Below are positions 10,383-23,331 of a stretch of 64,000 nucleotides of DNA, piece after piece. Position 1 is the first letter of the stretch, and the number at the start of each line of letters is the position of its first letter. This DNA is from Przewalskia tangutica (taxonomy: Eukaryota > Streptophyta > Magnoliopsida > Solanales > Solanaceae). The stretch lies in assembly GCA_029844215.1 (NCBI GenBank), contig CM056724.1:2536307-2600306 (forward strand), in the 5' to 3' direction. The notes beneath the pieces were generated by a model. That model was given only the letters and a program-made list of their open reading frames with translations. It ran no database searches and was not told where the DNA came from. The position numbers and the translations under genes are program-made.

Positions 10383-13300
10383 TTACTTGCAGTTCACCAA
10401 ATATGCATCCCAACCTTGAAGCCGGTATTCACGAGCTGCCTCTGCGGGGTTAGCAGCCTTGATAATTCCACGGCCGACGATAATAATATCACTGCATCTA
10501 TCAGCAATTACCTGAAATGATAGTCTCAGTCAGAGCTGCTAAAACAATTCTATGTCACATTAAAACTAGAACAAATCTAATAAAACCAACTCAAAGGTCT
10601 TCAAATTTCTTGTTCTCACAGTAAACTTGCAGTTGAGGCGATGTTATTTATAGATGCTATGATTGTTACAGATTCTTGCCTCGCTTAGGCAAGCAAGGGC
10701 GAAAATATAGGCAAGCAATGACTAGGTTATTTTTACGCTCTTCTGTGAGAGTCTCAGAGTTTATTATTACACATTTCACAAACACTTGAATCGTGCAGGT
10801 TATTGGCTCCACGTAAAACAATGATAAAGAGTTGTCCATTCCATGCATGTGGACCATAAATATGCACAATAGAACAAGTACTTTTTATTTTGGGACAGTA
10901 ACATTAGAGAAAAATGTAGGATAGAGGCAAAACATAATAATACTCACAGGAGAGCTTTCTAGGAACTTACAAAGAATAGGTCATCCTCCCCACCCTTATT
11001 TTCTAACAATAATTGATAACGGCCTGGCCTCATATACCAAGAGTGCAAGCAAAGACTTGTCGCACGCATGCATAGCTGTGTTGACAGCTATGGTTAAGGC
11101 TAAGGTATATGGAAATAAGGGTATTCAAGCACCTGAAGAATGTTGAGCAATTTCAATCTTCGGCCAAAGTTAATCAGTAAGCCTAGATGGATTCATAAAT
11201 ACATTTGAACATAGATGCGGCAAAGCACATCTATGCAACAGACAGCAATATTTGGTCCGTGACATTATTGGAAGGGCCACAAACAGCCTAGCAACCAGAA
11301 TGAGTGTTGTTTCTACCAAGAATGGCCACAAACAGCCTAGCTACAGGTTAAAGTATATAATTGTCCCTTTTCCTAGTTTCTTAACATTGTAGAAATTGTT
11401 TCTTGCTTCCTCTACTATATGCAGTTACTCAGTAAAAACCTTTGGTACGTGGTGTCAATTAATTTCGTGTTGATACTAATAACTGCCGCAGGGACGTCCT
11501 AACCATCAATAAACATATCAATCCGCTGATTCACCCACGATACCAAATGGTATACCATTGATACAATGGAGCTGGTAGGCAAGAAATCAAACTTCAAAAA
11601 TAAGAAAGTAAGTGGTTGTGTAACTAGCAAGAGTTTGAGAAGTTGAAAAGAAGATGAAAAAAAAAGTTAGGGAGTGCTTTTGGTTTTCCCAGATGAAGAG
11701 GAGTTCAAAAGAAGCAGCTGCTAAAAACCCATCATTAATCAAGAAAGATCACAGTTAGTCTTGTGACAATGAGAAGGGAAGAAGAAAAGCAATGGACAAA
11801 CTCTTCTGACCAACTTACATAACCTATCATTCCGTAATGAAGCAGCTGCCAAGAAAAGTACTTATCATGTAGTAAGACTGATCTAGTAAGAAATGAAAAA
11901 TAAGACGAGAAAAGAAATCTTATGGCAGCAACTGAGACTTACTGAATTTGGAGTGTTATATTGTTGGCCTAGAGCATCTCCGCCTTTTACCAATTGAACA
12001 CCAGGTGTAGCATGGATTAGGGATGGGTTTCCAGGTCCATTAGGCCAAGAAGCAGGATTCACAGAGATGAACCCAATGACAAAATCTGAGTGATCCTCAG
12101 CAATTTTTACTGCTGCTGCTGTGTAAGCTCCTGTTGCTAGGTTACCCGCAGAACTCATTTCAGCAAGCAGCAGCAGGCCCCTACCACGTGGCAAGCCCTA
12201 AGTACAGGAGAACCAAATCAGATCTAAATAGAAATTTATGTAGCTCAATAGCGTAGGTATCAGTAAAACCAAACAAACCTTCAGTTTCAGACCATCAACA
12301 ATTCCTGGCCCAGAAATAATGTGCGCATTAATTATATCAGCCCAATCTAAAATGCGGAAGATACCTCTGCAGACAATCAAATTAGGAGATAAATTTGAGC
12401 AAAAAAAAAATATGAGAAAGAAAAAGAAATCTAGCATTCCCTCACCCTTCAGCTTGCATTGTCACTGTATTTCCAATGTCAGCAAATTTACGATCTTCAA
12501 ATATTAAGAAGTTGTGTTTGTCTGCAATCTACAGAAGAAAAGAAACAATAGTGAGACTCACATAAACTTTAATATCTCTATATATTGGCAAAAACAAGCA
12601 TTGTTTTTAAGCCCTGTTCAATATCATTTTTGTGTTCAACTTACAACAAGTGCCGAGTCAACCTAACATTGGCATACATTATTTAAGGCACATGTACTTC
12701 CATCACATTGTATCCTGTTATAACAACCAAACATTGTGTCCATTGCTCTAGCTATCAGCAGCTACGGGTTCAGCAGAACCCGGTAGTTTTGGCTCAAACC
12801 CTATATTTGTGTTGAAAATTTCATATAATATGTATAAATAATTTATTCAGAACCAAGTAAGCAAAAGGAATTGTGGTCCAGAACCCATAAACTAAAAATT
12901 CTGGCTCCACCACCAGCTATCAGCCTAGAAAACTAAGTCAGTTTTCAGATAAATAGGTAAACATAAACTGCTCTTCAGATGCAATGGTTGGACTCTTTGA
13001 GATTAAAATTGCAATCCTTCCCAGCTACCTCATATATCTTAAGAAAAAGCTCATTGGCGTGTTGAAGGAGTAAAGAAATCCAGAAAAAACATTAAACATG
13101 ATCCAAAATTTTCTGCGCTAGAGCAAAATGAAACACAGACAGCATCATCATCCATCAGAGCAGGTCAATGAGCACTAGTAACTTACCGATCTAAGCTTAG
13201 AACCAAAGTCAGGAGTGAAATCAGGTAATATATCAACATGTGTTTTTAACATGCAGATTTCAGGTCCAACCTGCATACGAAGATTAACAATAAACTTGTC

Positions 13301-15264
13301 AAAATATTACACACATGAGAGGCACCAAGTGAAATCATTGGATAAAGATTAAATAGGACGTAGGAAAGTCATACGCTTTCTTCTTGTGCCATACCAAAAC
13401 AAAGGAGATTTAGCACAATTCATATGCTAAATGCAGCTACTAGTTGTTGACTTTATTATCTATAAACCTCAAATGTCTAATTATTTCAGTTTATTCGAGA
13501 CCCGTAGAGAAGGTAACAAGGTCTCTACAACTCCTGTAACACAATTAAAATATAACAAGAAATAACAGCAGCGCGGCGGTGACTTTCATATCTCACCAGC
13601 ACTGTTCTTTGTTCGCAGAAAGTGTTTTACACGTACATTTTGCGTAATGCTACTTACATTGTATCCTATACCTTATTCAAGAATGATTGTAAATCAAAGC
13701 AGAAAAGGTACTATTCATCACCTTGTCTGCTATATCTAGCAGTTCAGCAGCTGTGGCCACATCAGCAGCCACGCACAAATTAGTCTCCTTCTGCACCATA
13801 ATTTCAAACAACTTCCTCCCTGTAGGATTTTTTGCAATCTTTGCCCTCTCGCCATATGGTAATCTGGCACTGACCTTTGTTTCCTTCACCGGCGCAGGAA
13901 CCGCAACCTTTCGGTTCTCCTCCAAGAATTTGTTTACCATTTTTTCTGTTTCCTCTGAAACCCTACCCTTTTCCTTTAGTATCCTCACCATCTCAGTCAA
14001 TTTCACCATTGAATGCAATGTGATTCCGTTCTCGGCCAAATTCTCCCTTCCTCCTTGCTCTCTGTCCAAAGACAATCACCAAACAAGCCACCTCAGGAAA
14101 AAAATAGCTCAAGACTCGCCAAGTTATCACAAATTTGTGCTAATTTAATTTCTCAAAGACACACTAACACCAAATGTAAGAATTAAGGCACCAAACAATC
14201 CTTATACCATACACAAAAATAAGCACAACCGGTATATTACAACAATTATATGCCACCGTTTTTCTTTTCGCTTGTGCTGATTATGTTTATGCTCATCTCT
14301 GAACTCGACTTCTACAAACATTAACCCAAAAAAGAAAGCATTTTTCAACTTGAAAGATTCCATTTGCTTGTTTATTAACTTGATAATTTCCCTTAAAAAG
14401 TCAAAAAATGTCATTAGATGCCCAAAAAACACCTTTGGAGCTGCTTTCACCCTAAAATTACCATTGGAGGAGCAACATATTGAGCTTTTATGAGAAAAAA
14501 TAACCAGTCAAAAATGTGACTTTTGCAAAAACTCTTTTGGAAAATGTTATTGCTATGTATTACTCACTCCTTTTCAATTTATATGACACGTTTTCCTTTT
14601 TAGTTAGTACCAAAAGAAGGGCATATTTTCTTATTTGACAACAATTTAACTTTAAATTTTAGCTTACTCATTTAACGAGATTTATAACTACACAAATATC
14701 TTTGAGTGTTCCCAGTCAAACTGGTCACATAAATTGGGACGGAGGGAAAAAGTGGTCCAAACACCACTAAACGTTGCGTTGTATGAGTAAAAAAGGAAAG
14801 AAATTTAACCTATCAATCATGACAACAGCATCCGTTACCGTTAACCCAACAGCACGAAGAGGAGCCGCAGTCTCAAGCACAGAAGCCCCACTAGTAACCA
14901 AATCCTCAACAATCAAACACGATTGACCCATTTTAAACGCACCTTCAATCGCTTTGGCAGTACCATAATCCTTAACCTCTTTCCTCCTCATCAACATAGG
15001 CAAATCATGACTAGTAGAAATACAAGTGGCAATAGGCAACGCAGTATACGGTACGCCGCAAACGACGTCGTATTTGGTGGAAGATGGAAGGGAGTTAACT
15101 AGGGTTTGTGAAATTTGACGGAGGATGGATGGGTAAGATACGATTAAGCGGAGGTCGATGTAAATTGGTGAGGAGATGCCGGATTTGAGTTTGAATTCGC
15201 CGAATTTAACGGCGGAGATGTCGTGGAGTTGAAGGATTATTGATTCCATTGTTTCAGATACCAT
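10383..15264 (-). CDS. UMPS: Uridine 5'-monophosphate synthase (orotate phosphoribosyltransferase / OMP decarboxylase)
   Basis: Seven minus-strand exons (15264-14810, 14061-13722, 13270-13187, 12528-12446, 12366-12279, 12197-11943, 10511-10383) join in frame to 477 aa, the usual plant length. The enzyme makes UMP from orotate and PRPP via OMP, the last steps of de novo pyrimidine synthesis. Exon 1 is the OPRT domain: KFGEFKLKSGISSPIYIDLR substrate region and CLIVEDLVTSGASV, the PRPP-binding loop. Exon 2 links to the decarboxylase domain. Exons 3-4 give KTHVDILPDF and FEDRKFADIGNTV, which carries the Asp/Lys catalytic set. Exon 6 contains HATPGVQL and exon 7 contains IIVGRGI, the phosphate-binding end. 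ATG at 15264 is first; an in-frame Met five codons on is possible. The exons show no frameshift or internal stop. Intron 6 is the longest (1431 nt). Confidence 0.97.
14565..14750. mobile_element. Stowaway-like MITE in UMPS intron 1
   Basis: ACTCACTCCTTTTCAATTTA with TATGACACGTTTTCC on the left is mirrored by CACATAAATTGGGACGGAGG on the right. These are the standard terminal inverted repeats of Stowaway MITEs. Length is ~185 bp with no ORF. Confidence 0.65.
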
Positions 15265-15301
15265 TGTTCTTGTGTTGTTCAGTACACAGAGACAAGTCCC
15301 A

Positions 15302-15317
15302 TTTTATTTTTATAGTG
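15302..15317 (-). promoter_or_regulatory. Candidate TATA box of UMPS
   Basis: The minus strand reads CACTATAAAAATAAAAT about 38-53 nt upstream of the UMPS ATG, implying a very short 5' UTR. Position and sequence only; untested. Confidence 0.35.
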
Positions 15318-16515
15318 GCTTTCAGGTGGAGGTTTTGTGTAGGGCTTTTGCTTCTTTCTTTTTTTCATTAACCGTAAGCCCAATTATATTCGTATTCATG
15401 TTGCGTGTAAGATCCATTCGAATGAAAGCGCTCTATAAATTACACTCCATTATTTCAATTTATATTCTAGCATTCACTTTTCGGGAATTAATTTAACTAA
15501 TTTCTAAATCACTATTAGAAAAATACTATTTTTCACTAAATTTTTCATTGAAAAATGTTTGAATGTCGACGGGAAAAGCTTAAAGAGTATTGTAAACATA
15601 CGAAAAAAATAGAAAGTTTTCCAGTGTTTCAATAGGAACTTGTTTTCTACCATGCGTTTTTCCAGTGATTTTTCAGGTTCGGTGGAAATGATGTGAAAAA
15701 TTATGTTTTATAACATAAATTTTTCACTGAATATCGATGTCTAAACACTCTTTATTTCTAGTAGTGTATGTGATGAATTATTCTCATATCAATACGACCA
15801 AAAATATATTTTAAAATATTAATGAATGTACGCATGGTTTAGATCTCTAAAAGCCAAAAAAAATCACAAAAACTGGGATACACACAGTAGTAAAAATGGC
15901 GTGAAAAATAGTCGGAGTTTGTAAAGTGGGTCTTTACGTTTTTCTAAGCGTGGGATATTTTGTCCATATTTTTATTTTTATTTTTATTTTGTGTTAAAAA
16001 TAACTATTTTTCAACTACTTTTGAATATGTGACTATTTTTCTCTCTATATAGTTTATACGGCTATTCGTGAATTTTGACTAAGGAAGTAAATTCTAGGTA
16101 TTATAGCATAGACAGAGGCAAGGGCGCAGCTAGGTTGGGCCGAGGGAGTTCATCCGAACTTCATTTGGCAAAAAATTATAATATATATATATATATAATA
16201 TTAAAATTATTTTGTATATACATATAGCAGATGTTGAATTCTTTATATTTTTTAACTCCCTTAGAAAAAATTATAACTCTGTCACTGAAATAAACTTTAA
16301 TTTACGTATTTGGCATAACCCAATAATTTTAGTTTAAAGTTTATATATATGTACTGAGAAATCTATTTACTAATATATATAAAACTTAAACTAAAATTTA
16401 ATTATTAGCATTTGATGCCACGTTCTAAAATCCAGACTAGTAAATCAAAACTTGACAAATTACTATTATTATTTTAGATAAATTATTTTAAATTACTATA
16501 GTTAGAGTTAAAGAA
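15318..16515. other. Intergenic, AT-rich
   Basis: No supported gene. Around 16100-16300 there is a dispersed-repeat-like stretch (GGGCGCAGCTAGG followed by an AT dinucleotide run at about 16180-16196). Confidence 0.35.
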
Positions 16516-17400
16516 CTTGTAACGTCCATAACTCTCTGCCACAGTCCCGATTTTTAGTCACTGTTTTGTCAGTTGAACTTATAACGTCCATAACTCTCTA
16601 CTCCGGTGTCCTAGACTCCTATCGATGAGTGGTTTGTTGCTTTGGAAACTAGACTCGACGAACTTCATTTTAGGCTTTTGAAACACCCAAAAACTCCTAA
16701 TATACGAGGAGATATCCCTCCAAAGTTGACTAAGATTCTGCCCCAAAATCCCGATTTTTCTGCCTCAGTTCTCTCGGTTTGCCCACTGTTTTTCGTTGTT
16801 TTGCACCAATTTTTCAACCCAAAATAACATGCAATCCTTCTACCATGTTACCCAACATCTACACATGTTTTTCTTCCCAACAATTGCATCAAAACTCAAA
16901 TTTTTCGGCCCTCAAAATCTGTTGGGCAGTCCATCGAAACCCTCACTGTTTTCCACGATTTCCTTTTCCTTTTTTTTTGTGTTTTTAGTTTGGAATTTTG
17001 TAGAGGATCCTGTTCTAGGGGAAAGAATTAGAAAACTCCAATTTTGTATAGAAATAGGGGTATGTATCGGCTAAAGAGGGAGAGAAATGAGAGAATGGAT
17101 GAAGTGTGTTCTTCTTAGTTTAAATGAGAAGATGAAAACTTTGTAAGGGTTAAATTGAAATATGAAATTGTTTATTATTAGTTAGTCCATATCTCATAAT
17201 TTATCCACCTTAAGTCCCACTCCTTTTAAGTCTTCATAAATTAACCCCTCAAGTAAACTAAATCTTAAATCCCGCTCCCTTTAATTTTCGAAAATCTCAT
17301 AAAGCCTCGTATTCTCCATTGGAATAATTTCCACTACCCGCATTAATTTTCGTCGTCACATGCGTAGTACTAAAAAAATCTTTTCGTATTAGCATGTAAA
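16516..17400. mobile_element. Possible gypsy LTR fragment
   Basis: TAACGTCCATAACTCTCTGC occurs at about 16519 and TAACGTCCATAACTCTCTAC again near 16582. This phrase and the surrounding words (GGAAACTAGACTCGACGA) resemble LTRs of plant gypsy elements that I recognise only by pattern. No partner LTR or coding region is visible. Short ORFs here have no recognisable domains. Confidence 0.3.
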
Positions 17401-17439
17401 AATATACTTTAATTTCAAAATTCGAATCCTACTTCCTTA

Positions 17440-18621
17440 ATGACGTTCTTTAATCCTTGTCTTAACTTACAAGGTGTAACAGTGATGCACGTTCCAGATA
17501 TTCGTAGAAATCTGATTTCTGGACCATTATTAGTAAATGTTGGTTTTAGGCTAGTATTAGAGGCTAACAAATTTGTAATCACTAAAAATGGAACTTTTGT
17601 AGGAAGGGTCTTCCTCTATGAAGGCCTTTTTAAGCTCAATGTTGCACCTGTAATGTCTTCTGTTTCAACTATCAATAAAATTGCACCTTCTACTTACTTG
17701 ATTGAGTCATCTAATCTATGGCATCATAGATTAGGACATGTAAACTATCAATCTATCCAAAGATTGGTAACGCTGGAATTATTGCCGTCTATTGACATAA
17801 ACCCTCAACGTAAGTGTGAGGTGTGCATAGAGGCAAAACCTTTCAAGAGTCCTTTTAGATCTGTCAAAAGGGATATCGCTCATCTAGAACTTGTACACAA
17901 TGATATATGTGATTTGAAGTTCGCTCAAACTAGAGGGGGAACAAGTACTTTGTGGCTTTTCATATATGATGGCACAAGGTTTTGTTACTTTTACTTACTA
18001 AAAAGTAAATATGAAATCTTTGAAGCATTCAAACGCTACAAAGCAGAAGTTGAGAATCAACTAGGCGGACGGATTAAAACTATCTGTAGCGATAGAAGGG
18101 GAGAATATATATCGCCTTTTGAAGAACTTTGTACTCAATCGGGTATAGTTCATCAAACAACGACTCCTTACTCACCTCAATCAAACGGGGTTGTTGAACG
18201 CAAGAACCGAACACTAAAAGAAATGATGAATGCTCTACTCATCAATTCGGGCCTCCCTCAAACCATGTGGGGAGAAGTTGTCCTTACCGCAAACAGGATT
18301 CTTAACAGAGTCCCACACAAGGGTAAAGACAAGTCTCCATACGAGCTATGGAAAGGAAAGAAACCTACCTACAAATATTTAAAGGTATAGGGTTGTCTGG
18401 TCAAGGTAAAAGTACTTATGTCAAAGCAGGTCAAGATTGGACCTAAGACTGTGGATTGCATATTCATCGGATATGTCAATAACAGTAGTGCTTATCGCTT
18501 CATAGTGCACAAGTTCGATCATTCGGACATTTATGAAGATACGATCATGGAATCAAGGAACGCATGGTTCTTTGAAGACACATTTCCATATAAGGAAAAT
18601 AACATAACCTTTGGCAAATGA
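17440..18621 (+). pseudogene. Copia GAG-pre-integrase and integrase domains
   Basis: The pre-integrase HHCC finger is visible (HHRLGHVNYQSIQ then CEVCIEAKPF). The integrase catalytic acidic residues sit in VHNDICDL, CSDRRGEY and NGVVERKNRTLKEMMN. The frame is broken by TAG at 18388-18390, where copia elements usually have Trp (KV-W-GCL), then continues in the same frame to TGA at 18619. These are nonsense changes rather than frameshifts. Integrase would insert element cDNA into the host genome; it is dead here. Confidence 0.9.
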
Positions 18622-19560
18622 AGTTATGAGCAAACCTCTGATGAACTAGGAGTCACTGACTAGCTAGATCGAAACGGTTCAGATCTAATAAATTTTGAAG
18701 TAGCTGATGATCCGGAGTTTAGTATTCCAGATTCTCATGACTTGGAAGATTCAGAGATGGAACCAAGGCAAAGCAAAAGGGCACAGAATGACAAGTCCTT
18801 CGGTCCAGACTTTGTAGCTTATTTGGTTCAGGATGAACCAAAGACAATCGTCGAAGCATTGTCAACTCCATAAGCATCACTCTGGAAGGAAGCTTTAGAA
18901 AGTGAGATAGAATCCATTTTGTATAACCACACCTGGGAGTTGGCAGAACTTCCCCCAGGACACAAACTGTTGGGTTGTAAGTGGATCCTTAAATGGAAGT
19001 TAAAGGCAGATGGTTTTATCGACAAGTACAAAGCTAGGTTAGTAGTCAAGGGTTATCACCAAAAGGAGGGCCTTGATTACTTTGACACCTACGCTCCGGT
19101 GTCAAGAATGACATCCATACGTATGTTCATAGCTATCGCCGCCTTGCGGGATCTTGAAATACATCAAATGGATGTTAAGATTGTCTTCCTAAATGGTGAT
19201 TTGAAAGAAGAAATATATATGAATCAACCTGAGGGGTATGTGGTTCCAGGACAAGATACAAAAGTATGTCGGCTTGTTAAATCGTCGTACGGGCTGAAAA
19301 AAGCCCCTAAACAATGACATAAGAAATTTGATAGTACTCTACTATCAAAATGATACGCCATTAATGGAGGTGACAAATGTGTCTACATGAAAGGAAATGT
19401 CAAATCTTTCGTCATGATATGTCTAGATGATTTGTTGATCACTGGAAGCAGTCCTGGAATAATCCTAGAGACTAAAAACATGTTAAAACAATGTTTTGAC
19501 ATGAAAGATATGGGCATTGCATATGTTATCTTAGGGATCAAGATCTAATATCTAATGGAC
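18622..19560 (+). pseudogene. Copia reverse transcriptase domain
   Basis: Same frame as the integrase, with further in-frame stops at 18661 (TAG), 18871 (TAA) and 19315 (TGA). Motifs: WILKWKLKADGFIDKYKARL, YFDTYAPVSRMTSIR, QMDVKIVFLNGDLKEEIY, SSYGLKKAPKQ, then ICLDDLLITG with the two catalytic Asp. The stop after APKQ lies where Trp is normal. The frame is lost after about 19545. Confidence 0.9.
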
Positions 19561-20136
19561 TGGTTTTATCTCAATCTCACTACATCGAGAATGTACTGAA
19601 GAAATTTGGGATGTTCGACAATTCACCGGTATAAACACCATTGGATATAAGTCAAAAGCTTGACAAATATCTGGGTAAGCCCGTACGCCGTGAGCTTATA
19701 CGCACGTGATCGTAGTCTGATGTATATCACAAACTACACTCGTCCTGATATCGTTCATGCAATCAATAAATAGGCTAGGTTCACTCGAAATCCAAGTGAG
19801 GATCACTGGAAAGCGTTGAACATGATACTATGGTTCCTAAAGTTCATGATACATTTTGGGTTACACTATTCAAGATATCCAGCGGTACTAGAAGGGTACA
19901 TCGATGCAAACTGGATATCTGATAGCGACGACATCAAGTCCACCAGCGAATATATTTTTACAATCGGTGGTGGAGCTGTCTTGGAAATCCTCTAGGCAAA
20001 CTCTTATTGCCCGATCCACGATGGAGTCAGAATATATCGCTTTAGATAAAGTGGGAGAGGAAGCTGAGTGGCTTCATGGTTTTCTAGAGGATGTTCTATG
20101 TTGGGATAAACTCTTGTCTTCTGTAATGATCCACTG
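19560..20136 (+). pseudogene. Copia RT end and RNase H start, cut by an insertion
   Basis: SRQTLIARSTMESEYIAL identifies RNase H. The frame ends at V-M-I-H-C, where the insertion separates it from the rest of the catalytic CDSQSA motif that resumes at 28785. Confidence 0.88.
20132..20136. other. Target-site duplication CACTG, left copy
   Basis: CACTG precedes the 5' LTR (TGTTATACCCC). The identical CACTG at 28780-28784 follows the 3' LTR. Removing the element plus one copy restores copia RNase H continuity. Confidence 0.92.
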
Positions 20137-20537
20137 TGTTATACCCCGTATTTCCAGGGTATGTACGTGAGGACGTACGTAGAAATTTGAGCCTTAAAGT
20201 TAGGCAAGGTTCGAAATTGTACATAACTACCAAAAGGAGTCGTTTTTCGACGAAACGTTTCCACAGCTTTTCGTAGGAAAATTCCGCTATGTCAATAATA
20301 TTTTTGGATTTTTCCGGAGACGTAACATTTTGGATCAACGGAGGGTGGCATGTGTCACCTCACATCGAAGAGGTTGGACGACAAAATGGGCTAGCTTGCA
20401 CGCTTTTTGTGTTGAATTTTGGTCAAGGGTTAGGTAGGATATTTTGTGTAGATGGATAAGGTAGCACATGGCTAAATCTTGACCTTACACTTGCTATACA
20501 CTTGGAAGAATCTTGGCCATTGGTTGCCATTTCTTGA

Positions 20538-20552
20538 CCTATAAATACCCTC
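20538..20552 (+). promoter_or_regulatory. TATA box of the 5' LTR
   Basis: GACCTATAAATACCC is conserved at the matching place in the 3' LTR (about 26092-26106). Transcription would start ~30 nt downstream, leaving a short U3 of ~0.4 kb and a very long R-U5. Confidence 0.6.
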
Positions 20553-22570
20553 TAGTTGAAGACTTTCTTCATCCAAAAACTTGAGCAATCTTTCTAAGTC
20601 TCAAATCCTCCCTCTCCTCGCGAGTTTTCGCCCAAAGACCCCCTTCGGAGCCCTCGCCGAGAGCCTCCCTCCTCATGGTGTTTAGCCGTGGTACCCCGCC
20701 TAGCCTAGTTGTCTCGTATAAATACCCCTTTTGTGGTATTGAAATACTCCAAGTATTGTTATAATGCCCAAATACTCGCCCAAATACCTTGTAGTATTCC
20801 CAAGGTTACACTTATACAAAAGCCTAAAATACTATTATACTTCCTCACACAAAAACGAAAACCTAAGTAAATCTTCACCCGTAGTTGAAGTTATAAGTAG
20901 AAGTTGGTTAGAACTTCTAAGGGTCGAGCTGGCCTGAGCGCACTGAGTAGAGCTAAACTCGCTCAGATCGACATTTAAACTCGGATAATTTTGGGCTTAT
21001 CGAGGTAAACACTCTTGACCTTCTATTGTAATGGAAATTACATGTTGTTGGAATATATAGTGAAGTATACTATATATAGAATTGAACATAGTTGCGGCAA
21101 TGTCTTTCGACTTAAGCCCGAATAATACTTACAGAATGCTCATGACTTAAGCCCGAATTTAAATAAGAGAATCGAATCAGAATTACATAGACTGTATTAC
21201 AAGAGACTTGTGTAGCATTACCGTAGTAGAGTTGTACACGCCCGTTAGACGTAAACCCCTCGTTGGCTTGGCAGCTGACTCGTTAGAGGAGAGATTTACG
21301 CTGTCATGCGGGTGGGGAGTCTTGCCGAATTTTCTCGTAATATTCTACATTGAGACCTAGGATGTTAATAGGCGCCAGTGGCCTCTATAGGTCAAGTACT
21401 ACGTATGGCGTGATCTACTTGGCTTAGCGAGTAGCCGACGGTTTGAGGTACTGAGCATTTTGCTATTAGTCGATAATCGCCGCGAGGTATGCGAACCTCT
21501 TCCTATCTGTTCTAGCATGATATGTGTATAACTATGTAGTACGTGAGACGCATACGTGTTTAATGTATTTGATTGGTTTGAAACATAAAGTGTTATAACG
21601 CTTTATGGGAAGTGGTTATAACACTTTATGTAGATAAGAAAATGCTTTGTGGTTTCAAATGGTAATCGATTTGACTTATAACGGATTTGATGTGTAGTAA
21701 TAAAGACCAAGTGTTTCAAAAGACCTTTGAAAGAAGAGTAATACTTGGCTTTGAAAACATAAGAGTTGTACTAGCTTTATGGGAAGTTAGGTATAACGTC
21801 TTAAGAGTGATAAAAGAATGGTTTACTTGATTTTTTGAAGATAAGATACTTGACTTAATGGTATTGATATGAATTTTGTTAAAAGTGAAACCTCATTCGT
21901 GAGTAATGAGTACTTGGTTTTAAAAGGAATAATGTTTTACTGATTTTGGAAATCGAATGAGTATCGACAAACCATCGCAGCGTTAATAAAGGAAAATGTA
22001 TTGAATAATGAAGTATGGTATTAAAACCAAGAGAAACCTCCATCCGCATGAAGCTAAGATGAGACAAAATGATATTACATTTCCTAGATCATGGTCGCTT
22101 AATAAGATTGATTATAAACAAGAATAACCTACTCACATATAAGACATATGTTTCTCAAAACGCTTAAAGGAGAATTATGTTTAAAGGATTAAAACTATGA
22201 ACTACGAAACCTTTTCTAAAATGAGAAACTTGAGCATTTGAAATTAGGCAAACTTGAACGTTTGGAAAATAAGGTTGTTACTTGATTTTACAAAGGAAAG
22301 CATTTTGGTTTACTTAACAATGTTAGTCACTCTATTTTTATACTACGGTTATCGTGACCTTTGTAAAAGAAATGGATCTTTAAAAGGAATTTAACGTACG
22401 TACTACTTTAGGGTTAAAACCCGGACTTTGGCATAAAATGAAAGTACTTTGAGTTGTGTATAACTTGCCTATGCTTGTTGTTGTGAAACTTGCCTATGCT
22501 TGTTGTGATAGCCTTTGTTGTATTGCACTTCCCGCCTCTCGGAGGGCCGATTGATTTGTTATGAACGATT

Positions 22571-22840
22571 CTACACCGAGTCCCACGACGGGCAGGACAC
22601 GATTTCATTTGATTATACACCGAGTCCCACGAGACGGGCGAGGACACGTATTCCATCCGATTATACACCGAGTCCCACGACGGGCAGGACACGTATTCCA
22701 TCCGACATACACCGAGTCCCACGATACGGGCAGGACACGATTTCATCCGATTATACACCGAGTCCCACGAGACGGGCAGGACACGATTTCATCCGATTAT
22801 TCACCGAGTTCCACGGACGGGCCGACACGTATTTCATCCG
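22571..22840 (+). repeat. Tandem array in 5' LTR, six 45-47-bp units
   Basis: Units start with TACACCGAGTCCCACGA (variants) near 22571, 22616, 22663, 22708, 22753 and 22799, and contain GGGCAGGACACGTATT-like and CATCCGATTA words. The 3' LTR has only five. The open frames across the array are by-products of its periodicity. Confidence 0.88.
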
Positions 22841-23320
22841 TTATCATACATGTCTCCCGCTTTATATAGACTATTATGATTTCATTTACGCCTTTACGGA
22901 CATACTTGGTACCGCCAGATCGACCTCTTTGGCCGCGTCACGCCGCAGCGAAGTACATCGGCCAGGATCCTCGCCATGATCACAATTGTCACGTCGGGAA
23001 GCCCCATTTCTTCGGAGGCTTATCTTTTGGTATGTTACCATGAGTCTGTAGATTCTTATACATTCAGGGGTATGGCGGGGCCATGTCCCGTCATAATCAG
23101 TAAAAATCTTAGGTCCAGAAGACTGCACAAGTGTGGTTTGTAAAAAAAGATAATTGTTCGTATTTATGTATATACGATGAAGCAAATCGCTTTTGGTTGC
23201 TGCTTATTTATCTTGTCTCTTAATTCATGTTCATGTTTTTATTTCACGATTTTCTCTCGATGCATATCACTAGGGTGCCCTGGTAGCGCACTATCACGTC
23301 CGGTTCGGTCGCGACAAAAG

Positions 23321-23331
23321 TGGTATCGAGC
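23321..23331 (+). other. Primer-binding site of the TR-GAG-like element
   Basis: TGGTATCGAGC follows the LTR by four bases. It is one base short of the TGGTATCAGAGC seen in the chromovirus at 63446-63457, which pairs with the 3' end of initiator tRNA-Met. Confidence 0.75.

Larger units (their letters stand above)
17440..20136 (+). mobile_element. Ty1/copia element, left part (5'-truncated)
   Basis: The polyprotein is read in order: pre-integrase, integrase, reverse transcriptase, start of RNase H. The 5' LTR, gag and protease are missing; homology begins near 17440. The element is interrupted exactly at 20136 by the gypsy-type element and resumes at 28785. The domain order (integrase before RT) fixes the superfamily as copia. 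The lineage is not assigned. Confidence 0.92.
20137..23316 (+). repeat. 5' LTR of the TR-GAG-like element
   Basis: Begins TGTTATACCCCGTATTTCC and ends GGTTCGGTCGCGACA, a TG...CA terminus; 3180 bp, long for a plant LTR. It contains a TATA box near 20541 and a 6-unit tandem array at 22571-22840. It aligns along its length with the 3' LTR. Differences are mainly short indels, often at C/G words, plus a segment near 21740-21840 missing from the 3' copy. Confidence 0.93.

Noticed and set aside
13723..14148. 141-aa plus-strand ORF opposite UMPS exon 2
   Set aside because: Shadow of the UMPS coding strand; hydrophobic Ser/Phe-rich composition is typical of an antisense frame.
22571..22840. Regular repeats that could be mistaken for a CRISPR array
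   Set aside because: The units are contiguous with no unique spacers, the genome is a plant's, and the array is present in both LTRs.
22515..22979. Overlapping open frames (up to 154 aa) rich in TPSPT/RVPRDG repeats
   Set aside because: They arise from the ~45-bp LTR tandem array read in several frames; matching frames recur in the other LTR (27953-28303). No domain.
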